The notes under the pieces are model-generated. The model was given only the letters and a program-made list of their open reading frames with translations, was not told the DNA's origin and searched no databases. Below are positions 33,563-43,814 of a DNA stretch of 64,000 nt, piece after piece. The first letter of the stretch is position 1, and each line of letters opens with the position of its first letter. This DNA comes from Closterium sp. Naga37s-1 (lineage: Eukaryota; Streptophyta; Zygnematophyceae; Desmidiales; Closteriaceae). Location: the NCBI GenBank assembly GCA_947471745.1, contig CANJKZ010000010.1, positions 7,644,001 to 7,708,000 on the forward strand, in the 5' to 3' direction. Both the position numbers and the translations under genes were made by a program.

Positions 33563-35166
33563 TCACCCCTTTCCCCCAATTGATACATTTCCCAACAGTC
33601 TACCGTCAACACATCCGCTCTCCAGGTTTGGAATGTGAAGGATTATCTGATCCTCGTCATCCTCAAATCATGGGCATGCAGTGATCACGAGATTCCTGAG
33701 GCTGGTGAGACTGGTCATGGAATCGGGCAAGCACGCTAAGTTAGGCCATGAAGTTAAAGTCAGCCGCTGCAGCTTTGAGAGATTCTTCATCTCATGTGGA
33801 AGCCGAGTGAGGTCGCGGAGGCCAGAAAGCAGGAGCGTCGACAGATTCGAGAGCTGACAAATAGTCGACATGAAGGCTAGTTGATCCTCCTTGCCGAGAA
33901 CGCAGCTGGCTGGCCAACCAAACTCAAGAGACGTGAGGCTGCTCCAATGCTGAGGCAGGGAGGAAGAGACTCTCTCAATGCTGTCGCAGTAGTTGAAAGA
34001 GAAGGTGCGGAGATTGGAGAGGTTGGAGATGGTATCTGGAAGGTGAGTAAGGCTTTCGAGCTGGCTCAGCTCAAGATGCTCAAGAGATGACATGCGATCC
34101 ATGCTCTGTGGAAGGTCCATGAGCTTTCTGCAATTCCTAACGACCAACACGCGGAGGTTAGAAAGACTGCAGAGGGAGTCGGAGATCGAAGAGAAAAGAA
34201 TGCAACTTCTGATGCTTAGCGTCTTAAGAGAAACGAGGCCTGACACCGCGCTTGGAAGGGAGTCGAAACTATCACAACAAACGATTTCAAGAACTCGTAA
34301 AGAAGCAAGATGGAAAAAGGAATCCGACAGTGTTAAATCCATATTGTTATGTAAGTGGAGCGCTTGGAGGTTCTGAAGCTGGCTGATGGTGTCCGGTAGA
34401 GTTCTCAACCCGTTCAATTCACTAATGCGAAGCCTGACCAATGACTTCAGGCTACCAAAGGAGTCGGGCAAACGGTCCAGCGATCCATGATTTTCCAATT
34501 GCAACTGGGTCAGCCTGGCGAGCTGGCCGAGGGATTTTGGAAGGTGGTCACTCGACGTATCGGCGATGGTCAGCTTGGTCAGAGAGCTTAGGTCGCCAAA
34601 TCTATCAGGAAATCGCTTGAAGTTGACGTAAAGATGGACCTCCGTCAAGGATGAAAGGTCGAAAAAGGATGGTGGCATATCCCGAGTGCCTTCGCCGTCG
34701 TCAACTATCATCATTTGAAGCGAGAGGTACTGTAATGCGGTGCATGTCCTAAAGAGGGTATCCGCACCTTCATACGTGATCCCTTTTCTCAAACCACAGT
34801 TTTTCAAGTCCAGATGGGTCAACTTGGGACAGGCAGATCCTAGGCCATGGAGGAACTTGCCATTTGGACCTAGAACGCACTTGGTAATCGTGAGAAAAGT
34901 CAGGCGTTTGAACCGAGAGAGGTTAGTCAGAAAAGCAGCGTTAGCAGTAAGGCTACGCGACCTGTTGGCGATAGACGTCTGTGCAAGGTAAGCGAGGCGG
35001 TTCCATCGTTTACAGACCAACGCGTGATTGAAGTTGCTGGGTGACCGCTTGTTCAGGCAACGGAAGAAAGGCAGATGAGGTCGTCCGGCAACCGACTAAA
35101 CAACTCGACTCTAAGGCGACGCGAGGCTAGGGTTGGGGACGATGGATCTCTTTCAACCCGGGACAT
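33563..35166 (-). pseudogene. F-box/LRR gene D with two lesions
   Basis: The start MSRVERDPSS at 35166 matches MSQV in C, E and G. Inside the F-box, after LPDDLICL, one base is missing relative to E (CTTTCTTCCG against CTCATCTTCCG), shifting the frame at about 35070. The long open part is 33668-35020 (450 aa from MVCKRWNRLAYL), which keeps the F-box C-terminus and all LRRs. A TGC-to-TGA change at about 33668 ends it at the ACP|FED junction; the tail FEDDED...IPNLESGCVDGRLLG is still readable to a stop at 33563. A protein from the internal Met would lack the N-terminal half of the F-box and could not bind SKP1 normally. Confidence 0.85.
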
Positions 35167-35690
35167 TGTTGTGCGTTCTGCGTAATCTAGTCAACTAAAT
35201 TGAATGGGAGATTACAGCAGACCAGGGTAAGTAGAGCGATGGACACGTTTAGGCTGGATCTGAAAGGAACTTCTCTCTACGTGGATGGCGTCGGCTCAGC
35301 TCAGCTTTGAAGCAACAATGGCTTGGGGATTCGGATCTCTGCATTGTGTTGCTTCAGTTTTCCTGCTTGGCTTGGGCGGGAAGGAAACCTTTTGGTGGTC
35401 CAGCGAAATCAAACTGGAATTATGTTACCGTTTCGCTCCAAGCGTTGGGAGTAACGAAAGATTCTCGCGAACACAAACTGGTTCAGGTTCAGCTCGCGTC
35501 CGTATTGATCGAGGTGCACAGCTGAACTTGGTAACTTCAATGACGGGATTCAAGATCTCGTCATATGATGTTGGGTTGGGATCGACTTTACCGCCTTTTT
35601 CGTCAAGCGGAATTGGTAGATACTCCCTCAGGGTCTGCTTCTTTCCCCGCCCAGCACCTTCCGCTGCGATAGTCATGGCAGTGCTCAGAA
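35167..35690. promoter_or_regulatory. shared spacer between LRR-D (-) and hydrolase relic D (+)
   Basis: Divergent arrangement as in the other units. GTTACCGTTTCG (35424) is the conserved left arm of the inverted motif; the right arm is reduced to GTAAC. A plus-strand frame at 35285-35734 reads into the first hydrolase exon (ending APDAPAPIDV), so it may contain 5' coding or leader sequence. Confidence 0.4.
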
Positions 35691-35733
35691 ATAGCCTCAT
35701 GGCGCCAGACGCGCCTGCTCCGATCGACGTTTA

Positions 35734-35880
35734 GGGCGCGTGTGTTCTTGCCGAACCTGAAAAAAGTTCGAACTCAAACCGTTTTGCACCGTGGCAAAAC
35801 GTTTTTAAATGTATTCTACCGTGACAAACCGTTATAAATTATCGAACTTTCAGTCAGGCTCGGCAAGAACACACGCGCCC
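35734..35880. mobile_element. Tourist-like MITE, 147 bp, TSD TTA
   Basis: The terminal inverted repeats are perfect for 21 bp, starting GGGCGCGTGTGTTCTTGCCG, and inner arms (AAAGTTCGA/TCGAACTTT) extend the hairpin. It is flanked by TTA on both sides (35731-35733, 35881-35883). Paralogous units lack it and read straight through (GACGTTATCATAA at ~17534, GACGTTTACATAA at ~29630), giving the empty site. A 3-bp TTA target and a GGGC start fit the PIF/Harbinger superfamily. It has no coding capacity. Confidence 0.93.
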
Positions 35881-37109
35881 TTATCATAAAGCGTCTCCAG
35901 CCATTGGTGGGTCAATGCAGGTTCTCGTGAATGGCGATCACCCACGAATGTGGTTGCTACCTATCACGTAGAGCAGGACTACTTCGCTTTCGCAAAATTC
36001 ATCTATGGTGGATCAAGCCACACTTCATAGCGAATCAAGCCACGGTCGTCTTAGTGCACTATTATGGTGGATTTTGAGTCAGCTCAAATTCACGGTGATG
36101 AAGAAGAAATATCACCATTCGCCGCTCAATAACCTTCTAAGGTCGCAATCTCTTCTTCCGTAAATTGAACGCCAAATCGACGACTCGAAAGATTCGTGTT
36201 CACAGCGCGTTGCTGGCGCCTCCAGTAGGTTATCTCTAAACGACTTTTAGTAAGGCGTTTCGGTTAGGGTTCCGAGTGAGATTTTGACAACCTCGTTCCT
36301 CGACCTTCTCTGCCTTGACTCGTCTGCATTTATCATCCTCTCCCCTTCCTCTCTCTCCCTCCACTCCTCCTCTGCTCCCTCTTCTCCGCTTCCCCTCCCA
36401 TCCTCTCCTCTTCCCCTCCCTCCTCTCCTCGTCCCCTCCCATCCGCCATCCAGACGACGCTTTGGCCATTCTCGCCGCTTTGAAGTACCCGTCCATTCGT
36501 GTGCTCGGTATTGCCACGTCATTCAGCCACTGTGTGACGTGTGAAGCTGCCACACGCAATGCTTGAGGCCTGGTGGGTATACTGTGTGTTCGCCTTAAGC
36601 ATCTTCCATCCTTGGTTGGAAGCTTTTATTGTGTTTGAATGTGGAACCTCTGTAGTTGAAAGTGTTTGTGGCTCTAATTTTGGAAGTGTTTGTCATATTC
36701 GGTATACTCTGGGCACAGACATTATTACTGTTAAATTGCCCATCTCACTTCAACCTACCTATTACCATCAGTGCGCGATCTGCGATTTGGTTGAGTCAGA
36801 AAGAAATCCAACTCTAATCGCTCTTATCCTACCCTCTGATTCGTTCCCTGCCTGCATTTCATTCGCAACACTTATTTCCCCTGTCCCCCGTCTCTCCCAC
36901 CCCTCTTTCTTCCCCCTCCCCTCCCCCTCTTCCTGCCCTCCCATCTCGCTTCCCCCTTTCTCGCCCAGTGCATAGCAGCAGGTCGCCAAGGCACGGCCGG
37001 AGTTCAGACCAGGGCAGATCAGCACGGTGCAGCAGCTGGGAGGGACCATGACCAACCTCGCCCAGGTGAGTGCTTGACTCCTTGCCCCTTGTGTGCATGC
37101 ATCCCATAT

Positions 37110-37255
37110 CCTCCCTCCCCTCCCTCCCCTCCCTCCCCTCCCTCCCCTCCCTCCCCTCCCTCTCCTCCATCCCCTCCCTCCCCTCCCTCTCCTCCATCCC
37201 CTCCCTCCCCTCCCTCTCCTCCATCCCCTCCCTCCCCTCCCTCCCCTCCCTCACC
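37110..37255 (+). repeat. 9-bp minisatellite (CTCCCCTCC)n
   Basis: About 16 copies within the intron 37066-37284, just before its CAG acceptor, where it forms the polypyrimidine tract. Confidence 0.92.
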
Positions 37256-37691
37256 TCCCAACCCTTGCTGTGCTGCTCTCCCAGTGCCCCTCGCTGGTCT
37301 CGAGTTTTCTTTCATTTGAATGGCGCCAGTGGGTGGGAGCATGATGATTGTTGCACGCATGGCAGTAGGAATGCGGAAACGAGGACATGAGCATGAGTAA
37401 ATAACAGTGCAAGTTTGAGAGTGGTAAAGTGCTAAGGAGATGGCAATATGACGTCATTTGAAGCAGCAGCTTGTTTGCCAGGAGAAGCGAGCATAGATGA
37501 TGCATTTGCGCTCATTCCATAACCCTCTCACCTCGTACCCATCTCCTTTTTCTCCTTCCCCTTCCCCTCAAACCCTTCTCGCCATGCTTTCCTCCCGTCG
37601 AATCTTTTTTTTTTTTAAACCAGGCATGGGCAAGGTTAATTCCATAAAGTGGAGGCAGTGGATGGATGGCAGACGTGGCATGGTATGCATT

Positions 37692-37802
37692 GGCTCACAT
37701 GCTAGCACCTCCCATGCTCGCACCTCCCATGCTCGCACCTCCCATGCTCGCACCTCCCATGCTCGCACCTCCCATGCTCTCACCTCCCATGCTCGCACCT
37801 TC
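37692..37802 (+). repeat. 15-bp minisatellite (CATGCTCGCACCTCC)n
   Basis: About seven copies. One to three copies stand at the matching place in units C (32090), E (42598) and F (51570). Confidence 0.9.
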
Positions 37803-38800
37803 CTGTGTTGGCGAGGTTGGGAAAGGAGAGAGGTAGGTGAAGAAGCAGTTCCACGATTGTGTTTATTGAGTGGGGTCAAGTAGCATGTGCCATGTCATCA
37901 TCCCACGTGTCCAGTCATCAACGTATATTCCGTGTCACAATGACAGATGCCAAATCATCACTCCATGTGGCATAACATTACTTGGAGGCACGATGTTATC
38001 ATCCCGTTTGCTCTACACTCCTCTCGAATCAATTTCCTCTTCATTGCTTCCCCATCACCCTCAGCATCAGCATTCTAGGACCAAGGCAGGCAGATGCTTC
38101 AGCCCAAGCACTTCTTGGATTCGCCAGGTGCTTCATTTCCTCTGCCTTGCAACATGTTCCCCGGTGCTAGTGGCAGCCCATCTGTTGGCTGGTCAGCTTT
38201 GCCTCACTCACTCCCCACGACACCTCATCCGCCTCCCTGTCACACCTCCTTCCCTTACCCTTGCCTTCACCTCTCCGCCCACTGCACCGACCAGCCATTG
38301 CACGTGGTCACAGATGCACTGGCGGCACAAGAACACCATGCCATTGGGTGATACAAGGCAAAGGCGAGGCGGGCAGCAGCCTGTGGGTCCTTGCAGCGTG
38401 TGAGCTGCTTGTGAGGGCAGTCAGCTCATGGATGTAGCAGCATGGAAGCAGGTGCAGGCAGCGCTGCCTGCCACAGACCTTCCAGTTCCCCTCGTGCGTA
38501 ATGGGGCCTGGTAGGCAGCCGCAGTCGCGGTACCTTCTATGCACTCACGAGTTGAGTCAGAGTTCGGAGAATGCGTTGAAACATGCCTGCCATGGCCAGG
38601 TGGCCTGGCACACCGGGAATAGCAGCCAGTGTCCCCATTGGAAGTGCTCGGTATTTACCCACCACAGAAGGTGCAGCTATACGCGCGAGTGCCAGAAGTG
38701 GGAGGAGCGGTGGTGGTATCACTATTGCACAAACTCGAATGGTTGTTTTGGCATGGTAGCTGTGGTTGCTTGCTTTGGAGTTCAGACTTTGTTTGTTTAA

Positions 38801-39033
38801 TACAATACCGTAGCACTCATGTGCAATTTGAGTAAAAATCATGTTGACACCATGTCGAGAGCTTACTGCCCCACACCACTGATGTCAAGGTCACCATTGA
38901 AAATCACATATAATTTTTAACCTCCTTCCAGAACCCAATACCGTAATCATCATGGCATTAAACAAATGTCCAATACCATGATGTCCAGTACCCATCATGA
39001 CATCCTAGCACCCTTCTCCACCCTACCCACTCA
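38801..39033. other. 3' spacer between hydrolase relic D and LRR-E
   Basis: Sequence shared with the spacer before LRR-G (52900-53130); the two genes are tail to tail. The short motif CAATACCATGATG... repeats around 38935-38985. Confidence 0.4.
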
Positions 39034-40641
39034 TTACTCCCGCCCAGATGATACTTTTCCCAGCAGTCTGCCATCAACAAATCCACTGTCCAGGTTTGGA
39101 ATCGTGTAGATTGGCTCTTTCTCTTCATCCACAAAGCTTGGGCATGCAGTGATCACGAGAGTCCTGAGGCTGATGAGACTGCTCATGGACTCGGGCAAGC
39201 ACACCAGGTTAGGCCAGGCGCTTAAGGTCAATCGCTGCAGCTGTGAAAGCTTTCCAATATCGTCTGGAAGCGAATTGAGGTCGGGAAAGCCAACCAGAAG
39301 GAGCGTTAACAGATTCGGTAGCTGGCAAAGGGACGCCAAGAAGACTTCTTTATCCTTGGTGCTGCTGCCCCTGCAGCTGGCTGGCCAACTAAACTCAAGA
39401 GACGTGAGGCTGCTCCAATGCCGGGTCAGGGATAGAGGGACATTGACAATACCATCGCAGTAGGTGAAGGAGAAGGTGCGGAGATTGGTCAGCCTGGAAA
39501 TGGTATCTGGAAGGTGAGTCAGGCTACTTAGTTGGCACAGCTCCAGTTGCTCCAGCGACGACAGGCGATCCATCCTCTGTGGAAGGTCCCTCAGCTGTGA
39601 GCAATTCTTGAGGACCAACACGCGGAGGTTAGAAAGAGTGCAGAGGGATTCAGAAATCGAAAAAAGACCCCCGCAACTTCTGATGGTTAGCATCTTAAGA
39701 GAAAGGAGGCTTGATACCGCGCTTGGAAGGGATACGATATCTCCACAGTACACCAGCTCAAGAACTTGTAGTGAAGACATACTAAAAAAGGCATCCGGAA
39801 GTTGTACACAACTGTTGTCATGAGCGTAAAACTCTTGGAGGTTTGGAAGCTGGCCTATGGTGTCTGGAAGAGTTCTCAGCCCGTCCATTTCGCTAATGCT
39901 GAGCCTGACCAATGAATTCAGGCTCCGGAGGGAGTCAGGTGGATGGTTCAACCCTCCAGGGTTTCTAAACAAGTTCAGATCGGTCAGGCTGATGAGCTGG
40001 CCGAGTGATTCTGGGAGCTGATCAATCCACACAACGGCGAGTGTCAGCTTGGTCAGGGAAGTTAGGCCGTCGAATTTATCAGGAAGATGGTATAAATTTA
40101 CCATCAGATTGACCTCCGTCAGGGATGAAAGGTTGAAAAAGGATGGTGGCATTTCAAACGTGTCTCCATCGTCAGCTCCCATCATCTTAAGAGAGAGGAA
40201 CTGTAAAGCGGTGCATGTTGTGAAGAGCGCATCCGCACTTTCATACGTCAACCCTTGATCAAAACTGCTCTTCAGGTCAAGATAAGTCAACCTTGGACAG
40301 ACCGACCCTAGGTCCCAGAGGAACTCGTCATTGTCATTTTCAAGTACGCACTCGTTGATCGTGAGAGAAGTTAGGTGTCTGAACCGGGAAAGGGATTCAA
40401 GAAGGTCAGCATCTGCAGTAAGGCGAGGCGGACTGTTGGCGATGGACGTCTGTGCAAGGTAAGCGAGGCGATTCCATCGTTTAGAGACCAACGCATGATT
40501 GAAGTAGCTGGGTGACTGCTTGTTCAGACAACGGAAGATGAGGCAGATGAGGTCGCGCGGTAGCTGATTAAACGACACTCTGGATCTACGGGGACGCGAA
40601 ACCAGGGTTGGGGACGATTGATCTGTATTAACTTGAGACAT
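39034..40641 (-). CDS. F-box/LRR protein E (535 aa)
   Basis: Intact single exon. The F-box is at residues ~28-64 (LPRDLICLIFRCLNKQSPSY, ALVSKRWNRLAYL; the usual Cys of VCKRW is Ser here). LRRs run from ~85 to ~500. The tail is FVDEEKEPIYTIPNLDSGFVDGRLLG in two stretches. It is the closest relative of G; most of the protein and about 150 bp upstream match. Presumed SCF substrate receptor. Confidence 0.9.
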   Translation of the reverse strand: MSQVNTDQSSPTLVSRPRRSRVSFNQLPRDLICLIFRCLNKQSPSYFNHALVSKRWNRLAYLAQTSIANSPPRLTADADLLESLSRFRHLTSLTINECVLENDNDEFLWDLGSVCPRLTYLDLKSSFDQGLTYESADALFTTCTALQFLSLKMMGADDGDTFEMPPSFFNLSSLTEVNLMVNLYHLPDKFDGLTSLTKLTLAVVWIDQLPESLGQLISLTDLNLFRNPGGLNHPPDSLRSLNSLVRLSISEMDGLRTLPDTIGQLPNLQEFYAHDNSCVQLPDAFFSMSSLQVLELVYCGDIVSLPSAVSSLLSLKMLTIRSCGGLFSISESLCTLSNLRVLVLKNCSQLRDLPQRMDRLSSLEQLELCQLSSLTHLPDTISRLTNLRTFSFTYCDGIVNVPLSLTRHWSSLTSLEFSWPASCRGSSTKDKEVFLASLCQLPNLLTLLLVGFPDLNSLPDDIGKLSQLQRLTLSAWPNLVCLPESMSSLISLRTLVITACPSFVDEEKEPIYTIPNLDSGFVDGRLLGKVSSGRE

Positions 40642-41240
40642 TCCGGCGAGCTACGGTAGACTAAATCGATTGCGAAACTATAGCCGTTCGGACGTTGCTG
40701 CGAACTAAGGTAAACTAGAGCGAATGGCTAGCTAGAGCGAGTTGTGAACTAGAGGGATGATGGAGGCTGAATCTGAGGCAATTGCTGCTATGCCTAGGCT
40801 TGCAGGTACTGTACCAGTACTAAGTTTGTGGATCTGTGCCTTGGTTTCCCTGCCTAGGTTCCTCTCGTTCCCTTGATTTCATGCCTCGTTTTCGCTGCCT
40901 CGATTTCGCTCTTCTCGCGGTAGAGATCGTGCGTCGAGCGAACTCACTTTTGAAAGAGGCACTGCCAGTGCTGTCGTTGAGTTGCGAGTGTTACCTCGAC
41001 TACCATGCCGAGATCCTTTTGCAAAAGCAAAATGATCCAGGTGCACCCAGCCTAGGATCGTTTGCTGATCGAATACTGATCGATGTAACAGGAGCGACAG
41101 ATCAATCCTTCGTCAACTCAAAATGCGAAATCCTGGATTCAATTCGTGACACCGCACCATCCAACGGATTCACGAGTGTTCATCTGTCTCGCTGGGTTTG
41201 CATCTTTTCCGCTCCACATGCGGCTGTAAATGCTCACAAG
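40642..41240. promoter_or_regulatory. shared spacer between LRR-E (-) and hydrolase relic E (+)
   Basis: The first ~120 bp match the region upstream of LRR-G up to GAGCGAATGGCT (40725), the point where G's copy is interrupted by the DNA transposon. The frame 40836-41447 reads into the hydrolase first exon (LIAPGAPAPIDAII), so part may have been coding. Confidence 0.45.
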
Positions 41241-42296
41241 TACCTCATCGCGCCAGGCGCGCCTGCTCCGATCGATGCAATAATAAGCGCGGTTCCAGGC
41301 AAAGGTGGGTCAGTGCATTGTCGTAAATCGTTATCTCCCACTGATGTGATAGATATCGATCAGGGAGCAGGCCTATTTGGCTTCCGCTTTAACTCACTCC
41401 TGCTCGTCATAGAGAATGTTGAAGCCAGTCCTCTTCATGCACAATAACGGTGTATATGATGTCACGTCGAAATACACGACGATGAACAGGAAACGTTCAA
41501 TCACCTTCTGAGGCTGCGAAGCTCCCGTGCATGCCTTATGTCGAGTGCCATCTGCGGTTTCAGAGGTTCTGTCGTCTCAGCGAGTCTTTTCGTTCCGTCT
41601 CCTTCTTCTTCGCTGGTCGGTAGGTTTTTTCTCATCGTCCACGGAGTTAAGATTTAAGATTTCGTGTTGACTCTTCTCATCTTCATTTGCCATCCTGTCC
41701 TCATCCGTTTCCCCTCCCTTCCTCCTCCTCGATTCTTTTCCCTCCCTCCTCTCCGCCTCCCCTCCCTCCTCTCCTCATCCCGTCCCCCCTCTCCGCTTCC
41801 CCTCCCCTCCGTAATCCAGTTGACAGCGTTGAAATGCCCGTCCATTCGTGCGCTCGGTATCGCCACGTCATTCCGCCACTATGTCATTTGTGAAGCTGTC
41901 ACACGCAACGATTGGAGGCCTGGTGGGTGCCTCCTCTTCTATAAGGATCCTCATTCTTCGCTAAAAGTTTCTCATGTGTGTGTTTGTGGAACATCTGTGG
42001 TTTAGGTATCTGTGGCCCCTTCATTTCCATGCCTTGTGTCTTATGATTCAGCATCGCTTCCCCCCCCCTTCCCTCGTTCCCTCTCGCTTCCAGTGCATAG
42101 CAGCAGCAGCAGGTCGCCCAGACATGCCCGTTGTTCAGCAGAGAAGGGGGCGGAGCGGAGGGCGTGGGAGTGGATGTGTGAGGAGGTGGTGAAGAGGTCA
42201 GGGCAGACCAGCATCGTTCAGTTCAGACCCATGACCAACCTCGCCCGGCAAGTGCTTGCAGAAGTGCTTGACCCTTGTTTCCATGCACCCCATACC

Positions 42297-42400
42297 CTCC
42301 CTCCCATCCCTCACCTCCCTCCCCTCCCTCGCCTCCCTCCCTCCCTCCCCTCCCTCCCCTCCATCCCCTCCCTCCCCTCCCTCTTTTCTCTCATCTCCCT
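42297..42400 (+). repeat. 9-bp minisatellite (CTCCCCTCC)n, unit E
   Basis: About 11 imperfect copies in the same intron position as in units D and F. Confidence 0.88.
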
Positions 42401-42715
42401 GCTCTTGCTGTGCCGCTCGCCCCCCAAAACTCCCTGTCATTGCTCTGCTAATGTCCCTCCCTCGTGTCTGACGTGGCTGCCATCTGATTTGATTCGCGCC
42501 AGTGGGTGGGAGCATGATGACGACAGCATGGCAGCCCTGTGGGAGCGAGACACACCTGCTACTGAGATAACAACTGGCATGGTACGCAGTGGCTCACATG
42601 CTCGCACCTCTCATGCTGGCACCTTCCCGTGTTGGTGAGGTTGGAAGAGGAGAGAGGTAGGTGATGAGGGTTAGGAGGGAGAAGAACATTGTGCTTGTTG
42701 AGTGGAGCGGAGTAG

Positions 42716-43030
42716 CATGTGTCATGTCATCATCCCATGTGCCATGTCATCATCCCATATGCCATGTCATCATCCCATATGCATGTTATCATCCCATATG
42801 CATGTCATCATCCCATATGCCATGTCATCATTCCATATGCCATGTCATCATCTCATATGCCATGTCATCATCCCACATGCCATGTCATCATCTCATATGC
42901 CATGTCATCATCCCACATGCCATGTCATCATCCCATATGCCATGTCATCATCCCATATGCCATGTCATAATCTCATTTGCCATGTCATAACTCCATACGC
43001 CATCATCCTAGTCGCCATGTCATCATCCAA
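42716..43030 (+). repeat. 20-bp minisatellite (CATATGCCATGTCATCATCC)n, unit E
   Basis: About 15 copies. Same family as the array at 21495-22240 but with CATATGCC as the main variant, so it expanded independently. Confidence 0.93.
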
Positions 43031-43814
43031 TCTGCTGCTGAATTGGCTCAACAGTTTGAGCAGAATGGACTTGCCTCTCAACACAGTCTAATGTACACAA
43101 GGCCAATAGGCAGTTCTGCATCGGAGCCATATCCCCTGCCTCTTAACATTTCCTCCTGAGCTTGTGCCAGCCCATCTGTTAGCCGGTCAGCTTTGCCTCA
43201 CTCACTCCCCACGCCACCTCATCCGCCTCCCTGTCACACCCCCTTCCCTTGCCCTGGCCTTCATCTCTCCGCCCACTGCACCGACCAGCCATGGCACTGG
43301 TCACAGGTGCACTGGCGGCATAAGAACAAGCCGCACAATTGGGTGATACAAGGCGAAGGCGAGGTGGGCAGCTGCCTGAGGGGCCTTGCAGCGTGTGAGC
43401 TGCTTGTGAAGGGGGTCAGGACATGGATGTAGCAGCACAGCAGCAGGTGCAGGCAGTGCTACCTGCCACGCCACCCCTGTGGCACATGGAACCCCTGGTA
43501 GACAGCCGCTGTCATGGTACCATTTATTCTCTAATGAATTGCCGAGTCAGAGTTGAAAAAGCGTTCAAGGCTGCTTGCCAGGTGGCCTTGGCACATTGTG
43601 AATACTGCAGTCAGTGTCCCCAGCAGAAGTGTTCTCTCTGCCTGCCAGAAAAGGCGCAGCCAGCTGCATGAGGAGTGCCAGACCTGGGAGGAGGTGTAGT
43701 GGTAGTGCGGTACCAGCTAATGTTGCACAAACTTGGTGTTGGCATCGCATAGTGCTTGTGTGTTTTATTAGAGTTGAGAATTCCTTCAAACACAATGGCA
43801 CCTGAAAGCAATGT

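Larger units (their letters stand above)
35691..38800 (+). pseudogene. nucleoside-hydrolase-like gene relic, unit D
   Basis: 35697-35730 reads LMAPDAPAPIDV; a MITE is inserted directly after. 36452-36564 is the best copy of the next exon: HPDDALAILAALKYPSIRVL, then GIATSFSHCVTCEAATRNA, closely following the family consensus around the metal-binding Asp pair. 36969-37065 fuses the GRP.. and ISTVQQ...TMTNLAQ blocks and ends CAG|GTGAGT, with an internal frame change. The exon at 37285 starts CPSLVSS and ends EWRQWVGA; 37624-37670 has KWRQWMDG. 38300-38480 carries WRHKNTMPLGDTR and DVAAWKQVQ. 38560-38730 has a Cys/His-rich open stretch (HACHGQVAWH, CPHWKC). A TGA ends the second exon before its donor. 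Confidence 0.75.
41241..43814 (+). pseudogene. nucleoside-hydrolase-like gene relic, unit E
   Basis: 41241-41290 APGAPAPIDAII; 41816-41915 damaged second exon (frame-shifted within the SIRALGIATSF block); 42094-42140 CIAAAAGRPDMPVVQ, the clearest copy of this block; 42193-42250 GQTSIVQFRPMTNLA ending CGGCAAGT; about 42440-42510 decayed CPS exon with RQWVGA; 43310-43345 decayed WRHKN block; 43423-43470 MDVAAQQQVQ. Stops and shifts throughout. The downstream end is cut at about 43815 by the truncated copia. Confidence 0.7.

Noticed and set aside
37019..37360. Glu/Gly-rich minus-strand frames
   Set aside because: Antisense of the CTCCCCTCC array.
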